Shown here piece by piece: positions 42,659 to 52,022 of a stretch of DNA of 64,000 nucleotides. Origin of the DNA: Pseudonocardia sp. HH130629-09 (GTDB lineage Bacteria; Actinomycetota; Actinomycetes; Mycobacteriales; Pseudonocardiaceae); NCBI RefSeq assembly GCF_001294645.1, contig NZ_CP011868.1, positions 5,022,001-5,086,000 on the forward strand, written 5' to 3'. The position numbers were made by a program, and so were the translations under genes. A model generated the notes under the pieces. The model made no database searches and was not told the origin of the DNA. It saw nothing but the letters and a program-made list of their open reading frames with translations. Every line of letters starts with the position of its first letter. Within the stretch, counting starts at the first letter, position 1.

Positions 42659-44455
42659 GTGACCACCTCTCCCGACGCCTACGAGGCCCGCGCCCGCAGC
42701 AACGTCCGTACCCCGCAGGGCGCACCGCACGCGACCCAGCCGGCCTGGAACCGCCAGCGCGGCTCGCAGATGCCGGTGCACCGGTACAAGCCGTTCCATC
42801 AGCTGGTCGAGCCGGTCTCGCTGCCGGACCGCACGTGGCCGGACAAGGTCATCGACACCGCGCCGCTGTGGTGCGCGGTCGACCTGCGTGACGGCAACCA
42901 GGCGCTGATCGACCCGATGAGCCCGCTGCGCAAGCGGCGCATGTTCGACCTGCTGGTACGCATGGGCTACAAGCAGATCGAGGTCGGCTTCCCGGCGGCG
43001 AGCCAGACCGACTTCGACTTCGTCCGCGAGATCATCGAGGACGAGGCGATCCCGTCCGACGTGCAGATCCAGGTCCTGACCCAGGCCCGGCCGGAGCTGA
43101 TCCAGCGGACCTTCGAGGCCTGCGAGGGCGCGCACTCGGCGATCGTCCACCTCTACAACTCGACGTCGATCCTGCAGCGCAGGGTCGTCTTCCGCTCCGA
43201 CCGCGCGGGCATCACCAAGATCGCCACCGACGGCGCGGAGGAGGTCGCGAAGTTCGCCGAGAAGTACCCGGCGACCGACTGGACCTTCCAGTACTCGCCG
43301 GAGTCCTACACCGGCACCGAGCTGGAGTACGCCGTCGAGATCACCAACGCGGTGAGCGCGATCTGGCAGCCGACGCCCGAGCACCCGATGATCGTCAACC
43401 TGCCGGCGACGGTCGAGATGGCGACGCCGAACGTCTACGCGGACTCCATCGAGTGGATGCACCGCAACCTGGCCCGTCGCGACGCGCTGATCCTGTCGCT
43501 GCACCCGCACAACGACCGCGGCACCGGCATCGCCGCCGCCGAGCTCGGCCACCAGGCCGGCGCCGACCGCATCGAGGGCTGCCTGTTCGGCAACGGCGAG
43601 CGCACCGGCAACGTCGACCTGGTCGCGCTGGGCATGAACATGTTCACCCAGGGCGTCGACCCGCAGATCGACTTCTCCGACATCGACGAGATCCGCCGCA
43701 CCGTCGAGTACTGCAACCAGCTGCCGGTGCACGAGCGCCACCCGTGGGGCGGCGACCTGGTCTACACCGCGTTCTCCGGCTCCCACCAGGACGCGATCAA
43801 CAAGGGCTTCGCCGCGATGGAGGCCGACGCCGCCGAGGCCGGGCACCCGGTCGCCGACCACACCTGGGAGATCCCGTACCTGCCCGTGGACCCGAAGGAC
43901 ATCGGCCGCACCTACGAGGCCGTCATCCGGGTCAACAGCCAGTCCGGCAAGGGCGGCATCGCCTACATCATGAAGACCGAGCACCAGCTCGACCTGCCGC
44001 GACGGCTGCAGATCGAGTTCAGCCACGTCATCCAGGCCTTCACCGACACCGAGGGCGGCGAGGTCGAGCCCAAGGCGATGCGCGACGCGTTCGACGTCGA
44101 GTACCTGGGCCGCGAGACCCCGCTCAAGCTGGTGCGCCACCGCGTCCACAGCGACGGCGAGGGCCGCGACGAGATCGTGGCGACGGTGCGCGTCGAGTCC
44201 GACCTGCACGAGATCGCCGGGTCCGGGAACGGGCCGATCGCGGCGTTCGTGGACGCGCTGGCCGGGATCGGGTTCGACGTCCGGGTCCTCGACTACCACG
44301 AGCACGCGATGGGCGGCGGTGACGACGCCCGCGCCGCGGCCTACGTCGAGTGCGCCGTCGAGGAGAAGGTGTTCTGGGGCGTCGGGATCGACAGCTCGAT
44401 CACCAGCGCCAGCCTCAAGGGCGTCGTGAGCGCGATCAACCGCGCCCTGCGCTGA
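42659..44455 (+). CDS. leuA: 2-isopropylmalate synthase
   Basis: 598 residues from GTG 42659 with AGGAG upstream. It condenses acetyl-CoA with 2-ketoisovalerate, the committed step to leucine. Catalytic barrel motifs: WCAVDLRDGNQALIDPM, FPAASQTDFDFVREI, LSLHPHNDRGTGIAAAELG, GCLFGNGERTGNVDLV; the C-terminal LeuA regulatory domain holds AFVDALAGIGFDVRVLDYHEHAMGGGDDA (in part) for leucine feedback. The N-terminal extension is typical of actinobacterial LeuA. Confidence 0.96.
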   Translation: MTTSPDAYEARARSNVRTPQGAPHATQPAWNRQRGSQMPVHRYKPFHQLVEPVSLPDRTWPDKVIDTAPLWCAVDLRDGNQALIDPMSPLRKRRMFDLLVRMGYKQIEVGFPAASQTDFDFVREIIEDEAIPSDVQIQVLTQARPELIQRTFEACEGAHSAIVHLYNSTSILQRRVVFRSDRAGITKIATDGAEEVAKFAEKYPATDWTFQYSPESYTGTELEYAVEITNAVSAIWQPTPEHPMIVNLPATVEMATPNVYADSIEWMHRNLARRDALILSLHPHNDRGTGIAAAELGHQAGADRIEGCLFGNGERTGNVDLVALGMNMFTQGVDPQIDFSDIDEIRRTVEYCNQLPVHERHPWGGDLVYTAFSGSHQDAINKGFAAMEADAAEAGHPVADHTWEIPYLPVDPKDIGRTYEAVIRVNSQSGKGGIAYIMKTEHQLDLPRRLQIEFSHVIQAFTDTEGGEVEPKAMRDAFDVEYLGRETPLKLVRHRVHSDGEGRDEIVATVRVESDLHEIAGSGNGPIAAFVDALAGIGFDVRVLDYHEHAMGGGDDARAAAYVECAVEEKVFWGVGIDSSITSASLKGVVSAINRALR

Positions 44456-44478
44456 CGCCCTCCACCACCGCGCGAAAC

Positions 44479-44514
44479 GGGCCGTCCGCACGAGAGGTCT
44501 CGTACGGACGGCCC
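44479..44514. terminator. Bidirectional terminator between leuA and ABC operon
   Basis: GGGCCGTCCG and CGGACGGCCC pair perfectly, and inside, after one mismatch, ACGAGA pairs with TCTCGT. The 36-bp structure lies between the leuA stop (44455) and the stop of the convergent ABC operon (44539). Confidence 0.8.
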
Positions 44515-44538
44515 GGTCACGGGTGACCGGTGGGCCGA

Positions 44539-45642
44539 TCAGCGGCCGATCGCGTCGCCGAGGGTGATCTGCGGGCCGGGTACCTCCGGGCCGCTGCCCG
44601 GGCCGACGGCGGCGTCGGCCTCCTCCGCGGTCACCTCGTGCGGGGTGATGACCCCGTCGCGGATGGCCTCGGCGTGGTGGCAGGCGACCCGGTGCCCGGT
44701 GGTGTCGCCGTCGAGCGTCCGGAGCTGCGGGCGCTCGGTGGAGCACCGGTCCTCCTGACGCCACGGGCAGCGGGTGTGGAACCGGCACCCGGCGGGCGGC
44801 GCGGCCGGCGACGGCAGGTCCCCGGACAGCAGGATCCGCTCGCGGGTGTCCTCCACCGTCGGGTCCGGCTGGGGCACCGCCGAGAGCAGCGCCCGGGTGT
44901 AGGGGTGCAGCGGGCCGTCGTAGAGCGCGCGGGCGGGTGCCTCCTCCACGATCGACCCGAGGTACATCACCCCGACCCGGTCCGACACGTGCCGCACGAC
45001 GGCCAGGTCGTGCGCGATGACCAGGTAGGTCAGGCCGAGCTCGCGCTGCAGCGACCGCAGCAGGTTGAGCACCTGGGCCTGCACCGACACGTCCAGCGCG
45101 GAGACCGGCTCGTCGGCGACGACGAGGTCGGGCTCCACGCACAGCGCCCGGGCGATCCCGATGCGCTGGCGCTGCCCGCCGGAGAACTCGTGCGGGTAGC
45201 GGCGCAGGGCCGACTCGGGCAGCCCGACCGCACGCATCAGCTCGGCGAGCCGGTCCGGGCCGGCCTCGATCCCGTGCGCGGCCAGCCCCTCGCGCAGCAG
45301 CGACCCGACCGACTGGCGCGGGTCCAGGCTGGACATCGGGTCCTGGAACACCATCTGGAACCGGCGGCGCATCCGGCGCAGCGGCTCCCCGGTGAGCGCG
45401 GCGACGTCGGTGCCGTCGAAGGACACCGTGCCCGCGGTCGGCTCGGTGAGCTTGAGGATCGCCCGCCCGAGGGTCGACTTGCCGCAGCCGGACTCACCGA
45501 CCAGGCCGTAGGTCTCGCCGCGCTCGATCCGCAGCGAGACGCCGTCGACGGCCTTGACGTGCCCGACCGTGCGCTGCACCAGCACACCCCGGGTGATCGG
45601 GAAGTGGACCTGCAGGTCCTCGACCTCCAGCAGGGGGCTCAT
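44539..45642 (-). CDS. Dipeptide/oligopeptide ABC transporter ATPase (DppF/OppF type)
   Basis: 367 residues. Walker A GESGCGKSTLGRA, Q-loop MVFQDPMSSLDPR, signature EFSGGQRQRIGIARAL, Walker B DLVVADEPVSALD, H-loop YLVIAHDLAVV, and the oligo_HPY tail with a Cys cluster (GCRFHTRCPW, RCSTERP). It powers peptide uptake with the DppD-type partner. The Glu/Pro-rich C-terminal 30 residues are an extension. Start overlaps the partner's stop (ATGA); last gene of the operon. Confidence 0.93.
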   Translation of the reverse strand: MSPLLEVEDLQVHFPITRGVLVQRTVGHVKAVDGVSLRIERGETYGLVGESGCGKSTLGRAILKLTEPTAGTVSFDGTDVAALTGEPLRRMRRRFQMVFQDPMSSLDPRQSVGSLLREGLAAHGIEAGPDRLAELMRAVGLPESALRRYPHEFSGGQRQRIGIARALCVEPDLVVADEPVSALDVSVQAQVLNLLRSLQRELGLTYLVIAHDLAVVRHVSDRVGVMYLGSIVEEAPARALYDGPLHPYTRALLSAVPQPDPTVEDTRERILLSGDLPSPAAPPAGCRFHTRCPWRQEDRCSTERPQLRTLDGDTTGHRVACHHAEAIRDGVITPHEVTAEEADAAVGPGSGPEVPGPQITLGDAIGR

Positions 45643-46637
45643 GCCGTCGCTCCGATCGGCTCGGGGTTGTGGCAGCGCAGCAGCCGGCCCGCCGCGTCGT
45701 CGGCCACCGGGGTGACCGAGGTGCAGGTCTCCAGCGCCCGCGGGCAGCGCGGCGCGAAGGCACAGGCGTGGTCCCAGGGCAGGTTGTCCGACACCGACCC
45801 GGTCATCGCGGGCAGCTCCGCGGCGGGGTCGGAGTCCAGCCGCGGGATCGACCGGATCAGCCCGGAGGTGTACGGGTGCCGCGGACCGCCGAACAGCGCG
45901 TGCCGCTCCGCGCGTTCCACGACCCGGCCGCCGTAGAGCACGTTGACCCGATCGCAGAGCCCCGCGACGACGCCGAGGTCGTGCGTGATCATGATCAGCG
46001 CCGTCCCCGTCTCGGCGACGAGCTCGCGCAGCAGCTCCAGGATCTGGGCCTGAATGGTGACGTCGAGGGCGGTGGTCGGCTCGTCGGCGATGAGCAGCTT
46101 CGGCCGGCAGGCCAGCGCGATCGCGATCAGCGCGCGCTGGCGCATCCCGCCCGACATCTGGTGCGGGTAGGCCGACACCCGTCGGGCCGGGTCGGGGATG
46201 CCGACCCGCTCCAGCAGGGAGACGGCCTCGCGGCGGGCCTCGTCCTTTCCCATCCCGCGGTGCCGGGTGAGCGCCTCGGTGATCTGGACGCCCACCGACA
46301 CGACCGGGTTCAGCGACGACAGCGGGTCCTGGAAGACCATCCCGATGTCGCGACCGCGCCGCTCGCGCAGCTGCGCGTCGGACAGGGTGAGCAGGTCGGT
46401 CGGGCTACCGGTCCCGTCGTCGAACGTCACGGAGCCGCCCACCCGGGGGGTTCGCCCCGGGAGCAGCCCCATGATCGCCAGTGAGGTCACGGACTTGCCG
46501 CAGCCGGACTCGCCGACCAGGCCGACGACCTCACCGGGGCGCACGTCGAACGACACCCCGTCGACGGCGACGACGTCGGCCTCGCCCCGGCGCACGAAGC
46601 GCACGGACAGGTCCTCGACGGACAGCAGGGGGTTCAT
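45639..46637 (-). CDS. Dipeptide/oligopeptide ABC transporter ATPase (DppD/OppD type)
   Basis: 332 residues from ATG 46637, overlapping the DppC-type stop. Walker A GESGCGKSVTSLA, Q-loop MVFQDPLSSLNPV, signature QMSGGMRQRALIAIAL, Walker B LLIADEPTTALDVTIQ, H-loop MITHDLGVVAG, and the oligo_HPY end with ACAFAPRCPRALETC. It forms the ATPase pair with the next gene. Confidence 0.93.
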   Translation of the reverse strand: MNPLLSVEDLSVRFVRRGEADVVAVDGVSFDVRPGEVVGLVGESGCGKSVTSLAIMGLLPGRTPRVGGSVTFDDGTGSPTDLLTLSDAQLRERRGRDIGMVFQDPLSSLNPVVSVGVQITEALTRHRGMGKDEARREAVSLLERVGIPDPARRVSAYPHQMSGGMRQRALIAIALACRPKLLIADEPTTALDVTIQAQILELLRELVAETGTALIMITHDLGVVAGLCDRVNVLYGGRVVERAERHALFGGPRHPYTSGLIRSIPRLDSDPAAELPAMTGSVSDNLPWDHACAFAPRCPRALETCTSVTPVADDAAGRLLRCHNPEPIGATA

Positions 46638-47560
46638 CGGCGTCCCTTGGGGTCGATGGCCTCGCGCAGCGACTCGCCGAGCAGCGTGAACCCGAGCGCG
46701 ACGACGATGATCGCGATCGCCGGGTAGACCGCCAGCCCGGGCCGGACGTCGAGGTAGGGCTGTGCGGAGGCGAGCATCAGGCCCCACTCCGCGCGGGCCG
46801 GGTCGGCGTCGCCGAGACCGAGGAAGGAGAGCGCGGCCGCGTCCAGGATCGCCGTCGCCAGGGTCAGCGTGGCCTGGACGATCACCGGGCCGATCGCGTT
46901 GGGCAGCATGTGCCGCAGCACCACCGCCCGTCGCTTCACCCCGAGCGCGGTGGCCGCGAGGACGTGGTCGGAGTCGCGCTGGGCGAGCATCGACCCGCGC
47001 AGCAGCCGCGCGAAGATCGGCACGTTCACCAGCGCGACGGCGATGATGACCGTGGTCTGGCTGGGCCGGGCCGCCAGCGCCGCGACGGAGATGGCGAGCA
47101 GCAGCGACGGGATCGACAGCAGGACGTCGGTGACCCGCATGAGGACGGTGTCGATCCAGCCGCCGAAGGCCCCGGCGAGCACGCCGATGACCAGACCCAC
47201 CGCTAGCCCGAACACGGTGGCGAGCACGCCGACCAACAGGGTCTGGCGCGACGCCAGGATCATCCGGGAGAACTCGTCGCGGCCGTTCTGGTCGCTGCCG
47301 AGCGGGAAGCCCGGCTGCGGTCCGGGGATCGCGCCGGGGCGGAGCTGGTCGAGCAGCTGCGGGAAGGCCTGGGCCGGGTCGTGCGGGGCCAGCAGCGGCG
47401 CGAACACCGAGACCAGCACGAACAGCCCGATGATCACCGCACCGACGATCGCGGTGGGGCTGCGGCGCAGCCGGCGCAGCGCGTCGGCGGACAGGCTGCG
47501 GCCCGCGATGTCGTCGATCCGGTCCCTGCGCCGTTGCGCCCAGGTGGTCGGTGCGCTCAT
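46634..47560 (-). CDS. Peptide ABC transporter permease (DppC/OppC type)
   Basis: 308 residues from ATG 47560. It has the OppC N-terminal domain (LRRLRRSPTAIVGAVIIGLFVL), a periplasmic-side loop with PGFPLGSDQNGRDEFSRMI, and the ABC permease domain with the EAA loop ATALGVKRRAVVLRHMLPNAIGP (in part). Six membrane segments. Four-base overlaps with both neighbours. Confidence 0.92.
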   Translation of the reverse strand: MSAPTTWAQRRRDRIDDIAGRSLSADALRRLRRSPTAIVGAVIIGLFVLVSVFAPLLAPHDPAQAFPQLLDQLRPGAIPGPQPGFPLGSDQNGRDEFSRMILASRQTLLVGVLATVFGLAVGLVIGVLAGAFGGWIDTVLMRVTDVLLSIPSLLLAISVAALAARPSQTTVIIAVALVNVPIFARLLRGSMLAQRDSDHVLAATALGVKRRAVVLRHMLPNAIGPVIVQATLTLATAILDAAALSFLGLGDADPARAEWGLMLASAQPYLDVRPGLAVYPAIAIIVVALGFTLLGESLREAIDPKGRR

Positions 47561-48561
47561 CGCAGCCTCACCCTCGGGTCGATCACGGCGTAGGACAGGT
47601 CGACGAGCAGGTTGACCAGCACGTAGATCAGTGCGCCGAGCAGCACCACGGCCTGCAGCCGCGGGTAGTCGCGGCGCTCGATGCCCTCGGCGATCAGGGT
47701 GCCGATGCCGGGCCGGTTGAACACCTTCTCGGTCAGCACCGCGCCGGCGAGGAGCAGGCCGGTCTGCAGGCCGATCGTCGTGGAGACCGGCAGCAGCGCG
47801 TTGCGCAGGACGTGCCGGCCACGGACGGTGCCCGGCGCGAGACCCTTGGCGTTGGCGGTGCGGACGAAGTCGGACTCCAGCACGTCGAGCACCGAGGCCC
47901 GGGTGATCCGCACGATGACGGCGAGCGGGATCGTCGCGAGCGTGACGGCCGGCAGCACGAGATGCATCAGCGAGTCCCAGCTGGCGTCGAACTCGCGGGT
48001 GAGCAGGCCGTCGAGGGTGGGGAAGCCGGTCACCGAGGTCGCGTCGATGCCGGTCGACTGCAGCCCGGACGGCGGGAACAGACCGAGGTCGACGGCCAGG
48101 AACTGCTTGAGCACGTAGCCGAGGAAGAACACCGGCACGGCGACGCCGACCAGCGTTCCGACGATGGTCAGGTTGTCCCAGATCCCGCCGCGGTGGCGGG
48201 CGGCGAGGTAGCCGAGCGGGATCCCGAGGGCGACGGCGAGCAGCAGCGCCGCCAGGGAGAGCTCGATCGTGCCCGGCAGCGCGCGGCCGAGCTCGGTGAT
48301 CACCGGGTCTCCGGTGACGAGGGAGGCGCCGAAGTCGCCGGTCAGCGCCCGGCCGAGGTAGTGCAGGTACTGGATCGGGATGGGTTGGTCCAGGCCCAGT
48401 GTCTTGTTGAGTGCGGCGATCGACTCCGGGGTCGCCTTGTCTCCGAGCAGCGCACCGGCCGGTCCACCGGGCAGCGAGCGCAGCCAGGCGAACAACAGCA
48501 CGGACAGGATGAGCAGCGTCGGGACGACCTGGAGCAGGCGGCGCGCGACGAAGCGCAGCAT
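47557..48561 (-). CDS. Peptide ABC transporter permease (DppB/OppB type)
   Basis: 334 residues from ATG 48561. DppB features: MLRFVARRLLQVVPTLLILS, the LGLDQPIPIQYLHYLGRALTGDFG loop (in part), then GVAVPVFFLGYVLK and the EAA-like TANAKGLAPGTVRGRHVLRNALLP (in part). Six membrane segments. It follows the binding-protein gene by 76 bp. Confidence 0.93.
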   Translation of the reverse strand: MLRFVARRLLQVVPTLLILSVLLFAWLRSLPGGPAGALLGDKATPESIAALNKTLGLDQPIPIQYLHYLGRALTGDFGASLVTGDPVITELGRALPGTIELSLAALLLAVALGIPLGYLAARHRGGIWDNLTIVGTLVGVAVPVFFLGYVLKQFLAVDLGLFPPSGLQSTGIDATSVTGFPTLDGLLTREFDASWDSLMHLVLPAVTLATIPLAVIVRITRASVLDVLESDFVRTANAKGLAPGTVRGRHVLRNALLPVSTTIGLQTGLLLAGAVLTEKVFNRPGIGTLIAEGIERRDYPRLQAVVLLGALIYVLVNLLVDLSYAVIDPRVRLR

Positions 48562-48637
48562 GCGTGGATGTCCTCAGTGGTGGGAGGCGGGACACGCGGC
48601 CGGGCGCCGCGGGATCTCCGCGGCGCCCGGGGCACGG

Positions 48638-50291
48638 TCAGTTCTTGCTGACGGAGACGAAGCGCTCGTCGGTCAGCGGCGACGGGATGAGGCCCTGCAC
48701 GTTCGGTCCGACGACGATCGCCGGTCCGGTGGTCAGGATCGGCACGGCCGGCAGGTACGTGGCCATGATGTCCTTGTTGGCCTGCTGGTACGCCGCAGCA
48801 TGGCCGGCCGGGTCCGGGATGGCGTCGGCCTTGGCCAGCTCGGCGAACATCGCCGGGTCCTGCGGCCCGAACTCGGCCTTCTCCCGGCCGAAGAACGTGC
48901 CGACGAAGTTGCCGGCGTCGTTGTAGTCGCCGGTCCAGCCGAGCAGGTGCAGGTCGTGCTTGCCGGCCTTCTGGACGTCGTCCTTGTAGCCGCCGTTCCA
49001 CGGCCGCGCGACCGGGTTGACCGTGATGCCGACGGCCTTCAGGTTCGCCGACATCGCCGAGAACAGGTCCGCCGGGTTCGGCATGTAGGGGCCGGGTGAT
49101 CTCGGTCGGGTAGTAGAAGTTCAGCGTCAGGTTCTGCGCGCCGGCCTCCGCGAGCAGCTGCTTGGCCTTCTCCGGGTCGTACGGGTACTCGGTGACGTCG
49201 TCGGCGTAGCCCGCGACGGTCGGCGGCATGAACTCCTTCGCGACCGCGGAACCCTCCGGCATCTTCGTGCGGACCAGCGACTCGCGGTCGATCGCGTAGG
49301 CGAGCGCCTGGCGGACCCGCAGGTCCTTGAGCTTCGGGTTGTTCTTCGTGTTGATGCCCATGTAGAGCAGCGAGAACGGCTGGCGGATCAGCACCTGGTC
49401 ACCCTGGTCCTTCAGGGTCTGGTAGTCCGCGGGGGACGGGTAGTCGTAGCCGTCGATGGTGCCGGCGGCCAGCTCCTGCTTGCGGGCGTTCTCGTCCGGG
49501 ATGATCTTGAAGATGAGTCGGTCGAGCTCGGCCTTCTCGCCCCAGTACTGGTCGTTGCGGACCAGGGTGATCGTGTTGTTCGCCTTGTCGAAACTCTCGA
49601 ACTTGAACGGGCCGGTGCCCGTCGGGTGCTCGTTCGCGTAGGCGGGGTAGGTGAAGGAGTCACCGCTCTGGGTGACGGCGTCGGCGTCGTACTGCTCGAG
49701 CGCCGTCGGGCTGGAGATCGAGAACGACGTGAGGCCGAAGGCGGCCGGGAACGCGCCCTTGAACTTGTTCAGTGTCAGGACGGCGGTGTTCGGGCTCTGC
49801 GCCGTGCAGGACTTGTAGAGCGGTGCGCCCGAGGCGTCACCCTCGTTCTTGGCGAAGCCCTCGAAGACGTCGCCGTAGTAGATCATCTGGCTCTGGGCCG
49901 CGGCGCCCTTCATGTTGAACCAGCGGTCGAAGTTCGCGCAGACCGCGGTCGCGTCGAGCGGCGTGCCGTCGTGGAACGTGACGCCCTCGCGGAGGGTGAA
50001 CGTCCAGGTCTTGCCGTCCGGAGTGGACTTCCACTCGGTGGCCAGGCCGGGCTCGAGCTCGGTGGTCCCTGGCTTGTAGGTGATCAGCGTGTCGAACATC
50101 TGCCGCGCCGGGCGGAAGCTCTCGCCGTCGTCGTTGAAGATCGGGTCGAAGTTCTTCGGCGCGCCGGCGGCGCCGAAGACGAACGTCCCCCCTGCGGCGT
50201 CGCCGCCCGCTCCGCGCTCCGAGCTCGCGCAGGCGGTCATGCCCACTGCGAGCACGCCCGCCATGACCGCCGTCATCCACCGTCTGCGCAT
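48638..50291 (-). pseudogene. Peptide ABC transporter substrate-binding lipoprotein, frameshifted
   Basis: Start ATG 50291; signal peptide MRRRWMTAVMAGVLAVGMTAC ends in a lipobox. The SBP_bac_5 fold is clear (LATEWKSTPDGKTWTFTLREGVTFHDGTPLDA in part, HPTGTGPFKFESF, LRVRQALAYAIDRESLV). At 49088-49091 a run of four G (plus strand) breaks the frame after YYPTEITRP; with three G it continues as YMPNPADLFSAMSANLK to the stop at 48638, a normal 550-residue protein. It captures peptides for the adjoining permeases. Sequencing error or a recent mutation are both possible. Confidence 0.88.
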
Positions 50292-50405
50292 TCCGGTCCC
50301 CTCGTCGGCAGAGGTGTCCACCCGATGTGCGCGTGAGGACACCTGATGACGGGGAAACCTATAGCGGTCCGTTACCAACCGGTAGACCCTTGCGTCACGA
50401 TAGTG

Positions 50406-51326
50406 CTACGAACTGGTACGCACGTCCCGTTCGCCCGACCCCTCGACGACGGCCGTCCGGTGCGCGTCCCGGTGGTTCGCGACCGCATCCCGTGAGGCGT
50501 CCTCGTCGAGCGCGGCGGCCCGGACCTCGGCGAAGACCTCACGGTAGGTGCGCAGGTCGGTGGGCGATTCCAGGAACGACTCCCGTGCGTGCCCCTCGGT
50601 GTGGACGACGTCGGGTCCGAGTGCGTCGGGGACGGTCAGGATCGCGAAGCGGCCGGCGTGGGCGCGCTGCGACCCGGCGTCGAACGGGAGTACACGCAGC
50701 GTCACGTCGGGCAGCTCCGACAGCGTGAGCAGCCGGTCGAGCTGCTCGGCCATCACCGCGGGACCGCCGGTCGCGCGGACGAGCACGGCCTCGTCGACGA
50801 CCACGTCGAGCACCAGCGGCGGTGTCGCAGTGAGCGCCTCGTGGCGACGACCGCGCAGCCGCACGAGCTGGTCGATCTCCCAGTCCGGGCGACCCGGGAG
50901 CCGGGCGCGCAGCGCGGCGTGGGCGTAGGCGGGCGTCTGGAGCAGCCCGTGCAGCACGGTCAGGTCGAACGCGGCGACGGCGGTCGCGTCGGTCTCGGCG
51001 GCCGCGTAGCGACCCGGCGACGGCAGGAAGTGCGGGTCGCTGCGTAGGCCCTCGGTGAACGGCTCCCACCAGCCACGGGTACGGCTCTCGGTGACCAGCC
51101 GTTCGAGCATCTCCGCCTCGACCCCGGCGACCCCGCCGTAGACCTCGACCAGCGCGGCGACGTCGGCCGGACGCGGCACCCCCTTGCCGTTCTCCAGCCT
51201 GCTGATCTTCGACGCCGAGCAGCCCACCCCGGCCGCGGCGTCCTCCAGCTTCAGCCCGGCGTTGACGCGCAGCCGGCGCAGCTCGGCACCCAGCCGTCGT
51301 CGTGCGCCGGTCGGCTCCTGCTCCAC
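50406..51326 (-). CDS. XRE-type helix-turn-helix regulator with DUF5753
   Basis: 306 residues from GTG 51326 with GAGGGG upstream. The N-terminal HTH is ELRRLRVNAGLKLEDAAAGVGCSASKISRLENGKG (in part), followed by the DUF5753 domain (MLERLVTESRTRGWWEPF, LQTPAYAHAALRA, LLTLSELPDVTLRVLPFDAG, VVHTEG, RTYREVF). In streptomycetes such proteins usually sit beside a small DUF397 protein; none is visible here. It lies 114 bp upstream of the ABC operon on the same strand and may regulate it. A -10-like TATAGG is at about 50359 (minus strand). Confidence 0.88.
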   Translation of the reverse strand: MEQEPTGARRRLGAELRRLRVNAGLKLEDAAAGVGCSASKISRLENGKGVPRPADVAALVEVYGGVAGVEAEMLERLVTESRTRGWWEPFTEGLRSDPHFLPSPGRYAAAETDATAVAAFDLTVLHGLLQTPAYAHAALRARLPGRPDWEIDQLVRLRGRRHEALTATPPLVLDVVVDEAVLVRATGGPAVMAEQLDRLLTLSELPDVTLRVLPFDAGSQRAHAGRFAILTVPDALGPDVVHTEGHARESFLESPTDLRTYREVFAEVRAAALDEDASRDAVANHRDAHRTAVVEGSGERDVRTSS

Positions 51327-51503
51327 CCCGCACCCCTCCCCGGTCCCGCCGTGCAATCTACAGCTCCGTGCAATTCCCTGAGTCCGCAATTGCACGGGAG
51401 CGCTCCGTCGGGCATGCTGACATCACCCGGACGTGACGGCAGCCACACCGACCGTGGCGGACGGGGACCACGGACCGACCGCGACACACGAAGGGAGATG
51501 GAC

Positions 51504-51575
51504 ATGATCCGCAGGACGCAGGTGCCGCACACAGGCACGTACCACCGCGCCCGTACGGGGCGGTGGTCGCCGTGA
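51504..51575 (+). CDS. Possible 23-residue small protein or leader
   Basis: ATG 51504 follows a strong ribosome site (GGGAG, seven bases before) and reads MIRRTQVPHTGTYHRARTGR... to a stop at 51573. It overlaps the start of the next gene by 13 bases, so translation of this frame could feed ribosomes into the membrane-protein frame. No family is recognised. Confidence 0.35.
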   Translation: MIRRTQVPHTGTYHRARTGRWSP

Positions 51576-51775
51576 TCGCGCTGGTGGCAGTGGCACTGGC
51601 CGGGCTGGCCACGCTGGTCCTCTCGGCGATCGTGATCGGGGTGACCGACCGGCGCCAGAGCGAGGCGTGGCGTCGGATCGCCGAGCAGCGCCGCCGGGAG
51701 TGGGAGCGCAGGCAGCGCCAGCTCCACGGCCGGTCGCACCACGTGGACGCGTGGGGCGACGAGGACACCGACTGA
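51563..51775 (+). CDS. Small single-pass membrane protein
   Basis: 70 residues. One N-terminal membrane segment (VIALVAVALAGLATLVLSAIVIG, residues about 4-26) is followed by an Arg/Gln-rich helix (SEAWRRIAEQRRREWERRQRQ) that could form a coiled coil, and an acidic tail DEDTD. Start GTG 51563 (or 51572) lacks its own strong site but overlaps the 23-codon frame upstream. Function unknown. Confidence 0.6.
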   Translation: MVAVIALVAVALAGLATLVLSAIVIGVTDRRQSEAWRRIAEQRRREWERRQRQLHGRSHHVDAWGDEDTD

Positions 51776-51912
51776 GGCTTACCGAAGGAGCATCAGCCCC
51801 GCTGAGGCTCGCCGAAGGAGCATCAGCCCCGCTGAGGCTCGCCGAAGGAGCATCAGCCCCGCTGAGGCTCGCCGAAGGAGCATCAGCCCCGCTGAGGCTC
51901 GCCGAAGGAGCA
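51774..51912. repeat. 30-bp tandem repeat, about 4.6 copies
   Basis: Unit GAGGCTCGCCGAAGGAGCATCAGCCCCGCT (given in two parts here: GAGGCTCGCCGAAGG / AGCATCAGCCCCGCT). Copies start at 51774, 51804, 51834 and 51864, with a partial one at 51894-51912; only the first differs (CTTA for CTCG). The array begins inside the stop codon of the small membrane protein and lies downstream of recR on the other strand. There are no spacers, so it is not a CRISPR. Confidence 0.95.
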
Positions 51913-52022
51913 GTCGGGATTTCACCAGGAAGGAGGCGCAGCGGCGGGGGGTTGCTGCGCCGGGTGGCCGGTCACGACCGGGGCGTCGCGCCCGGTACGG
52001 ACCGGCCGTTCCGTGTCCGGGT

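Noticed and set aside
42544..42660. T-box riboswitch before leuA
   Set aside because: No T-box consensus (AGGGTGGNACCGCG) is visible, and a leucine-codon leader explains the region better.
51774..51912. CRISPR array
   Set aside because: Repeats are directly adjacent with no spacers and no cas genes are present.
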